Assembly: GCA_050742415.1 (NCBI GenBank)
Contig: JBOGIF010000015.1
Span: 1 to 20,453, forward strand
Direction: 5' to 3'
Source of the DNA: JBOGIF01 sp050742415
Lineage (GTDB): Bacteria; Actinomycetota; Acidimicrobiia; Acidimicrobiales; AC-14
Length of the DNA: 20,453 nucleotides
Under the pieces are notes generated by a model that made no database searches, was not told the origin of the DNA, and saw nothing but the letters and a program-made list of their open reading frames with translations. Shown one piece after another: positions 16,540 through 20,453 of the stretch. How positions within the stretch are numbered: position 1 is the first letter of the stretch; each line of letters starts with the position of its first letter. A program made the translations under genes and the position numbers.

Positions 16540-17224
16540 CTCCGGATCGCCGGAGGAGATGGCGGCGGAGGAACCGCTCGACGAGCCCCGCCAGGCCGTC
16601 CTGGACACGCTGACCAAGGAGCTGGGCGACGCCGTGGTGGGCTCGGAGATCCGGCGCAACGACCTCTGGGTGCGGGTGCGCGCCGACGCCTGGCTCCAGA
16701 CAGCGGAGGTGTGCCGCAAGCAGCTCGACTTCGACTACTTCTGCTTCCTTTCCGGGATCGACTGGATGCCCTCGACTGCGCCGAACCCGAAGGTGGCGGT
16801 GGCGGCCGCGGCCGCCGATGGGATCGAGGAGGAGCCCGAGCCCGAAGCCCCGGCCGGCCTCGTCACGGGCTGCGCCGGTGGCGACTCCCGCTTCCAGGTG
16901 CTGGCCCGGCTCTACTCGCTGTCGCGCAAGGTCGGCGTCACTCTCAAAGCCGATCTCAACCCCGACGATCCCCACGTCGCCACCTGGTCCGGCCTCTACC
17001 CCGGCGCCGACTGGTCCGAGCGTGAGACCTGGGAGATGTACGGGTTCCGCTTCGACGGACACCCCAATCTGATCAAGCTCTACCTTCCCGGCGAGTTCGA
17101 GGGGTTCCCCCTGCGCAAGGACTTCCCCCTTCTGTCACGCGAGGTCAAACCGTGGCCGGGCCTGGTCGACGTCGAGCCGATGCCGGGTGACGACTCGGCC
17201 TCGGAGGAAGAAGAGGAGGGCTGA
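16526..17224 (+). CDS. nuoC2: NADH-quinone oxidoreductase subunit C, second cluster, with an Ala/Glu-rich insertion
   Basis: This is the second NuoC. The 232-residue product ends with the family signature ERETWEMYGFRFDGHPNLI and GFPLRKDFPL. Compared with NuoC of the first operon it has an insertion of about 30-38 residues (roughly 82-120) rich in Ala, Pro and Glu between two conserved core strands, and an acidic end (SEEEEEG). The start is uncertain. TTG 16526 has the best ribosome site (GAGGTGA ending at 16520) and overlaps nuoB2 by 14 nt. GTG 16517 and ATG 16559 are in-frame alternatives, but their purine-rich sites lie too close. The stop shares its A with the nuoD2 ATG. Confidence 0.88.
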   Translation: MSSADSGSPEEMAAEEPLDEPRQAVLDTLTKELGDAVVGSEIRRNDLWVRVRADAWLQTAEVCRKQLDFDYFCFLSGIDWMPSTAPNPKVAVAAAAADGIEEEPEPEAPAGLVTGCAGGDSRFQVLARLYSLSRKVGVTLKADLNPDDPHVATWSGLYPGADWSERETWEMYGFRFDGHPNLIKLYLPGEFEGFPLRKDFPLLSREVKPWPGLVDVEPMPGDDSASEEEEEG

Positions 17225-18405
17225 TGACAGTCACCGGCGCCCTGTCCGACCAGCAGCGCATGGCCTACATCGCGTCGCAGGCCGCCGATGCCCGGGTGAA
17301 CGTCGAGCTGCAGACCGAGGACATGACCCTCAACCTCGGCCCGCAGCACCCTGCCACCCACGGCACGCTGCGGATCGTCGCCCGTCTTGACGGGGAGCAG
17401 GTCGTCAAGGCCGACGTCGTCTGCGGCTACATGCACCGCGGCTACGAGAAGCTCACCGAGGTCCGCACCTATCCGCAGGTGACGACGCTCATCAACCGCA
17501 TCGACTGGTTGTCGTCGTTCGCCAACGAGGTGCCGTTCATCCTCGCCGCCGAGCAGCTAATGGAGGTCGAGGCGCCGCCGCGCGCCCAGTACATCCGCAC
17601 CATCCTCTTCGAGCTGAGCCGCATCGCCAACATCAGCCTGTTCATCGGTGAGATGGGCGTGCAGCTCGGGGCCATCACGCCCGTCTTCTTCGCCTTCCGC
17701 GACCGCGAGTACGTGCTCAACCTGATCGAGGCGGCCACCGGCGGGCGCTTCCACCCCAACTACGACCGCATCGGCGGGATCAAGGACGACCTGCCCAAGG
17801 GTTGGATCGCCGAGACCCGCAGCGTCATGAAGAAGTTGCGCCACTACTGCGACGAGCTCGAGGACCTTCTCATGGGCAACGAGATCTTCGAGACGCGCAC
17901 CCGCGGGGTCGGTGTGATCCCGGCAGCCGTGGGCCTGTCCTACGGGCTGTCGGGTGCCAACATCCGGGCCAGCGGGGTGGACTGGGACCTGCGCCGCGAC
18001 GCGCCTTCGCCGCTCGTGTGGTCCGAGCTCGACTGGAAGGTCTGGACCCACCCCGACGGTGACTCGTTCGCCCGATACTGGGTGCGGCTGCAGGAGACAC
18101 GCGAGGCCACCAAGATGGTCGACCAGATGCTCGACGGGCTCCCGGCTGGGCCCATCCAGGCCAAGGTTCCCCGGATCATCAAGGTCCCGGCCGGCGAGGC
18201 ATGGGCACATACCGAGAACCCGCTGGGCGAGATGGGCTATTACGTGGTCAGCCAGGGGGGCCTGGGGCCGTTCCGCTGCAAGATCCGCTCGGCGTCGTTC
18301 CACAACGTGTCGATCACGCCCTGGCTGCTCCAAGGCGTCTACGTGCCCGACATCATCACGATCCTGTCCAGCCTGTACTTCATCCTGGGCGACATCGACC
18401 GTTAG
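17224..18405 (+). CDS. nuoD2: NADH-quinone oxidoreductase subunit D, second cluster, with altered quinone-site residues
   Basis: This is the second NuoD. The 393-residue product aligns over its length with copy 1 and keeps H42 and H46 in GPQHPATHGTL. The position equal to the quinone-contacting Tyr (Y110 in copy 1, Tyr87 in Thermus Nqo4) is W95, in NRIDWLSSF; the 49-residue spacing from the second His is identical. The C-terminal SLDPVMG motif reads SLYFILG, so the conserved Asp (D424 in copy 1) is Y385. There are no CxxC pairs of [NiFe] hydrogenases, so it is a complex I-type subunit. The ATG at 17224 has GGAGGG just upstream. The stop lies 6 nt from the convergent toxin gene stop. Confidence 0.94.
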   Translation: MTVTGALSDQQRMAYIASQAADARVNVELQTEDMTLNLGPQHPATHGTLRIVARLDGEQVVKADVVCGYMHRGYEKLTEVRTYPQVTTLINRIDWLSSFANEVPFILAAEQLMEVEAPPRAQYIRTILFELSRIANISLFIGEMGVQLGAITPVFFAFRDREYVLNLIEAATGGRFHPNYDRIGGIKDDLPKGWIAETRSVMKKLRHYCDELEDLLMGNEIFETRTRGVGVIPAAVGLSYGLSGANIRASGVDWDLRRDAPSPLVWSELDWKVWTHPDGDSFARYWVRLQETREATKMVDQMLDGLPAGPIQAKVPRIIKVPAGEAWAHTENPLGEMGYYVVSQGGLGPFRCKIRSASFHNVSITPWLLQGVYVPDIITILSSLYFILGDIDR

Positions 18406-18411
18406 CCCGCC

Positions 18412-18792
18412 TCAGTCCCATAGCACCGGCACGTCGTAGAGCCCGATCTTGCGGTCATGGGTGACGATCGTCAGGCCTTCGATCTGGGCCTGGGCCACGA
18501 GCATGCGGTCGAACGGGTCACGGTGGTGCAAGGGAAGCCGGCCTGCGGCTGAGCCATGCTCCAATGAGATCGGAAGTGGTTGGAAGCCGTTGGCGGCGAT
18601 CTCGGCAAGAAGGTTCCCGCCAATCTCGAGCCGTCCGGCCCCCTGCTTGACACACAGCTCCCAGACACTTGCGGCACTCACTGTGACTGAGTTCCCCTGC
18701 GCCGCCACTGCGTCGCGGGCAGACGAAGGAAGTCGAGGATCTTCAGACTCGAGCCACCACAAGAGCGCGTGACTGTCGAGGAGGAGATTCAG
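18412..18792 (-). CDS. vapC: PIN-domain toxin, VapC family, with probable CTG start
   Basis: PIN-domain toxins are Mg-dependent ribonucleases that cut tRNA or rRNA until bound by their antitoxin. Read from CTG at 18792, the product has 126 residues, the usual length, and begins LNLLLDSHALLWWLE. Acidic active-site residues are visible: D6, E45 in SVWEL, D92/D95 in HRDPFDRMLVAQA, and D113 in VTHDRKIG. The first ATG/GTG/TTG is a TTG at 18762 that would remove D6. The frame closes at TAA 18805-18807, so an upstream ATG is impossible. CTG overlaps the antitoxin stop as CTGA, and AAGGGCGG (18799-18806) is a well-placed ribosome site. These support a CTG start, though a sequencing error is possible. 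Confidence 0.85.
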   Translation of the reverse strand: MNLLLDSHALLWWLESEDPRLPSSARDAVAAQGNSVTVSAASVWELCVKQGAGRLEIGGNLLAEIAANGFQPLPISLEHGSAAGRLPLHHRDPFDRMLVAQAQIEGLTIVTHDRKIGLYDVPVLWD

Positions 18793-19067
18793 CGGTCGCC
18801 GCCCTTAGTTCGGGCGACTTCGTCCTCACTCTCCTCTTCGTAGAACCCGCGGGCGATCTCTGCATTCGTCTCGTCGGAGTCCCAGTCGTCGGCCATCCAG
18901 ATCCGTCCGGACATGCTGCCGGGACGACGCTCCTGTTGAGGCTCCGGGGCGTATGGCACCAACCTGGCTATCGGTACGCCCGCCTTGGCGATCACGATCT
19001 CCTCGCCTGCAGCTACGCGCGCGACCAGCTTGGAGAGTTGGGTCTTGGCCTCGTGGATGTTGACCAT
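18789..19067 (-). CDS. vapB: Phd/YefM-type antitoxin partner of the PIN toxin
   Basis: This 92-residue protein has an N-terminal Phd/YefM-like DNA-binding region (VNIHEAKTQLSKLVARVAAGE, VPIARLVPY). It is followed by the toxin-wrapping motif RPGSMSGRIWMADDWD common to antitoxins paired with COG3744-type PIN toxins. The last 25 residues are acidic and somewhat longer than usual. The ATG at 19067 lies inside a perfect inverted repeat and has no Shine-Dalgarno site. A TAGACT box on the minus strand (19080-19075) would start transcription at about the A of ATG, so the message may be leaderless. Antitoxins of this type normally repress their own promoter by binding palindromes like the one here. 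The call to the Phd group is from motifs only. Confidence 0.88.
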   Translation of the reverse strand: MVNIHEAKTQLSKLVARVAAGEEIVIAKAGVPIARLVPYAPEPQQERRPGSMSGRIWMADDWDSDETNAEIARGFYEEESEDEVARTKGGDR

Positions 19068-19101
19068 CGGACTTAGTCTAGTCTAGTCCGATGGTCAACA
19101 T
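19057..19101. repeat. Perfect 17-bp inverted repeat with tandem TAGTC core; probable antitoxin operator and divergent promoter
   Basis: The left arm (19057-19073) and right arm (19085-19101) are exact reverse complements, separated by 11 nt. Three tandem copies of TAGTC run from 19074 to 19088. Each arm contains an ATG reading outward: the antitoxin ATG at 19067 (minus) and a matching ATG at 19091 (plus). Each arm also holds TTGACC reading inward, a -35-like hexamer. TAGACT on the minus strand (19080-19075) and TAGTCT on the plus strand (19079-19084) are symmetric -10-like boxes about 7 nt from the two ATGs. The role as operator/promoter is inferred from the position and from how Phd-type antitoxins autoregulate. 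Confidence 0.7.
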
Positions 19102-19135
19102 TGCGCAGTACTGCGTTCTGTTGTGGCCGGTGTGA
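19091..19135 (+). other. 14-codon mini-ORF upstream of nuoH2
   Basis: ATG at 19091 opens a short frame encoding MVNIAQYCVLLWPV and ending at TGA 19133-19135. Its first four residues equal those of the antitoxin because the ATG lies in the mirrored arm of the 17-bp inverted repeat. Its stop overlaps an in-frame nuoH2 GTG (19132) as GTGA. It could be a leader peptide, a relic of an inverted duplication, or chance. There is no Shine-Dalgarno site, so translation would need a leaderless transcript starting near 19091. Confidence 0.2.
19104..19115. promoter_or_regulatory. Perfect 12-bp palindrome CGCAGTACTGCG
   Basis: The twelve bases CGCAGTACTGCG are their own reverse complement. They lie 3 bases to the right of the 17-bp inverted repeat and upstream of nuoH2. 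In position it could be an operator for a dimeric regulator. I cannot name the regulator. Confidence 0.35.
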
Positions 19136-19150
19136 ACTGTTCACTACTGT
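19121..19150 (+). promoter_or_regulatory. Candidate nuoH2 promoter with a 13-bp palindrome (GTGAACTGTTCAC) in its spacer
   Basis: TTGTGG (19121-19126), 18 nt, and TACTGT (19145-19150) match the -35/-10 layout. A start near 19157 would put the RNA 5' end only about 5 nt before the ATG at 19162, fitting the absence of a Shine-Dalgarno site there. The palindrome GTGAAC-T-GTTCAC (19132-19144) fills the spacer right up to the -10 box, a classic repressor position. The promoter is predicted by eye and unproven. Confidence 0.35.
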
Positions 19151-19161
19151 CCGGCGCACAC

Positions 19162-20202
19162 ATGATCTCGCCGAGCGCCGTGCTGGCGCTGGACCTTTCC
19201 TTCTGGCAGCTCACGATCCTGAAGACCGTCGTCGTGCTCGCCATCATCCCGGGCGCGGCCGTCGTCCTCGGCTACGTCTTCCTGTTGAAGATGATGGCCC
19301 ACATGCAGAGCCGGATGGGCCCCATGGAGCCGGGCGGCTTCCACGGCTGGTTCCAGCTCGTCGGCGACGGCATCAAGTTCATCCAGAAGGAGGACATCAT
19401 CCCGGCCCAGGCGGACCGCCGGGTATTCGCCCTGGCCCCGGTGGTGGTGTTGATCTCCACGTTCCTGCTCTACGTGGTGGTGCCTGCCGGTCCCGACCTC
19501 GTCGTCCAGAACCTCGACGTGGGCATCTTCTTCGCTCTCGCCGTGTCGTCGCTGTCGGTCATCGGCGTGCTGATGGCGGGGTGGGCGTCGGCCAACAAGT
19601 ACTCGTTGCTCGGGTCGCTGCGGGCCGCCGGCCAGCTCATCGCCTACGAGCTTCCGTTGGTGCTCGCCGTCGTCGGCGTGGTCATCCAGGCCGAGACCAT
19701 GAGCCTCCAGGGGATCGTGCAAGCCCAGGCCGACGGTGCCATCTTCGGGTTCGGGCTCATCGGCAACCCGTTCATCTTCACCCAGTTGCTGGGGTTCTTC
19801 CTCTTCCTCGCTGCCGCCCAGGCCGAGCTCACCCAGACTCCGTTCGACATGCCGGTGGCCGAGTCCGAGCTGGTCGCCGGGTACATGACCGAGTACTCGG
19901 GCTTCCGCTTCCTCTTCTTCTTCATGGCCGAGTTCGGCACCGCCTTCGCCTTCGCCGGGATCGCCGCCACCCTGTTCCTGGGTGGCTGGTCGGTGCCCTG
20001 GGTGGAGGGTGGCGCCGCCGACCTGCTCGGCCCCGTGGTGCTGTTCACCAAGATCATGCTGGTTTCCTTCCTGATCTTCTGGGTGCGCTTCACCTACCCC
20101 CGCCTGCGAGAAGATCAGCTGCAGGCCCTGGCCTGGAAATACCTCATCCCCCTCTCGCTGGTGAACATTCTCGCCACCGGCGCCTTCAAGGTGATGGTCT
20201 GA
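19162..20202 (+). CDS. nuoH2: NADH-quinone oxidoreductase subunit H, second cluster, lacking conserved Glu residues
   Basis: This is the second NuoH, a membrane subunit of about eight helices. From ATG 19162 the product has 346 residues and begins MISPSAVLALDLSFW. Family motifs are present (HMQSRMGP, DGIKFIQKEDII, PFDMPVAESELVAGYMTEYSG). The helix-1 end ERK of copy 1 is replaced by LLK, GPNR reads GPME, and the loop EAE reads VAE (V232 where copy 1 has E232). The frame is open from GTG 19123, with a second GTG at 19132, but those add a polar non-conserved leader. nuoH2 follows nuoD2 after the inserted toxin-antitoxin pair. Its stop shares its A with the nuoI2 ATG. Confidence 0.92.
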   Translation: MISPSAVLALDLSFWQLTILKTVVVLAIIPGAAVVLGYVFLLKMMAHMQSRMGPMEPGGFHGWFQLVGDGIKFIQKEDIIPAQADRRVFALAPVVVLISTFLLYVVVPAGPDLVVQNLDVGIFFALAVSSLSVIGVLMAGWASANKYSLLGSLRAAGQLIAYELPLVLAVVGVVIQAETMSLQGIVQAQADGAIFGFGLIGNPFIFTQLLGFFLFLAAAQAELTQTPFDMPVAESELVAGYMTEYSGFRFLFFFMAEFGTAFAFAGIAATLFLGGWSVPWVEGGAADLLGPVVLFTKIMLVSFLIFWVRFTYPRLREDQLQALAWKYLIPLSLVNILATGAFKVMV

Positions 20203-20453
20203 TGGCTGAGCCGACGCAGAAGAAGAAAAAGAAGAAGCTGGCCCTGCCCGGCGTCGTCACCGGTCTGGGGGTCACGTTCCGGACGATGATGAAGCCGGCG
20301 GTCACGGTGCAGTACCCCCACGAGCGGGAGGACCCGCCGGCGCGGGCCCGGGGCGTCATCGCCTTGAAGGAGGAGAACTGCACGGTGTGCATGCTCTGCG
20401 CCCGGCAGTGCCCCGACTGGTGCATCTACATCGAGGGCCACAAGGAGAAGCGC
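20202..20453 (+). CDS. nuoI2: NADH-quinone oxidoreductase subunit I, second cluster (3' end outside window)
   Basis: The first 84 residues of a second NuoI are visible. After the start comes a run of six lysines (residues 7-12), then the membrane-lying N-terminus TFRTMMKPAVTVQYP as in other NuoI proteins. The first [4Fe-4S] motif is complete: C60, C63, C66 and C70 in NCTVCMLCARQCPDWC. The second motif lies beyond the window. The ATG at 20202 overlaps the nuoH2 stop, with AAGGTGA (20188-20194) as ribosome site. The lysine tail is absent from NuoI of the first operon. In actinobacterial EFG-less clusters nuoJ to nuoN copies usually follow; here that is a prediction. Confidence 0.93.
   Translation, partial: MAEPTQKKKKKKLALPGVVTGLGVTFRTMMKPAVTVQYPHEREDPPARARGVIALKEENCTVCMLCARQCPDWCIYIEGHKEKR

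Noticed and set aside
17224..18405. NuoD2 as the large subunit of a membrane [NiFe] hydrogenase
   Set aside because: The N- and C-terminal CxxC pairs that bind the Ni-Fe centre are absent. The isolated C67 in VVCGYMHRG is not such a motif, and the neighbours A2, C2 and H2 are complex I-type.
19132..19144. LexA/SOS box at GTGAACTGTTCAC
   Set aside because: Actinobacterial SOS boxes have GAAC and GTTC/T separated by 4 nt; here the half-sites are 1 nt apart.
18406..19161. Insertion sequence or integron cassette carrying vapBC
   Set aside because: No transposase or integrase is present, no matching terminal repeat occurs at the left edge near 18406, and I could see no target duplication.
19123..19161. 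NuoH2 starting at GTG 19123 or GTG 19132
   Set aside because: The added residues are polar and unlike the family N-terminus, there is no ribosome site, and ATG 19162 fits both the family and the candidate promoter.

Overview
The window reads as chromosomal DNA of a high-G+C actinobacterium, possibly Acidimicrobiia-like. This placement is inferred from about 68% G+C in hand-counted gene lines, many GTG/TTG starts, and NuoB/NuoD/NuoK sequences of actinobacterial character. Nearly everything present belongs to respiratory complex I, the proton-pumping NADH:quinone oxidoreductase.

Layout. Positions 1-590 hold the 3' end of an unrecognised membrane protein. Positions 617-15570 hold a complete, canonical 14-gene operon, nuoA-B-C-D-E-F-G-H-I-J-K-L-M-N. 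Its genes are packed with 0-26 nt gaps or 1-8 nt start/stop overlaps, and all the Fe-S ligands I checked are in place, including the N7 ligands of NuoG. Only 65 nt later a second complex I cluster begins on the same strand: nuoA2-B2-C2-D2 (15636-18405), then nuoH2 (19162-20202) and the start of nuoI2 (20202 to the window edge). The NADH-oxidising module nuoEFG is absent from its usual place between D2 and H2. That place holds a VapBC-type toxin-antitoxin pair on the opposite strand (18412-19067).

How the parts work together. The first operon encodes a full enzyme: E/F/G as the NADH input module, B/C/D/I as the quinone-linking module, and A/H/J/K/L/M/N as the membrane pump. The second cluster, as far as it is visible, supplies only the linking and membrane parts. 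Such EFG-less second clusters are known in actinobacteria, and their electron donor would have to come from elsewhere (ferredoxin, flavodoxin, or borrowed EFG). Its NuoD2 has Trp at the position of the quinone-binding Tyr (Tyr87 in Thermus Nqo4) and Tyr at a conserved C-terminal Asp. Its NuoH2 lacks two conserved Glu. Both suggest altered quinone-site or coupling chemistry.

The most structured non-coding DNA is the 94-nt gap between the antitoxin gene and nuoH2, plus its edges (19057-19161). It contains a perfect 17-bp inverted repeat around tandem TAGTC pentamers, a 12-bp palindrome, and a 13-bp palindrome lying inside a candidate nuoH2 promoter. The nuoN/nuoA2 junction can form a long hairpin covering the nuoA2 start. 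I saw no tRNA, rRNA, CRISPR array or transposase, and no gene-free stretch longer than 300 bases.
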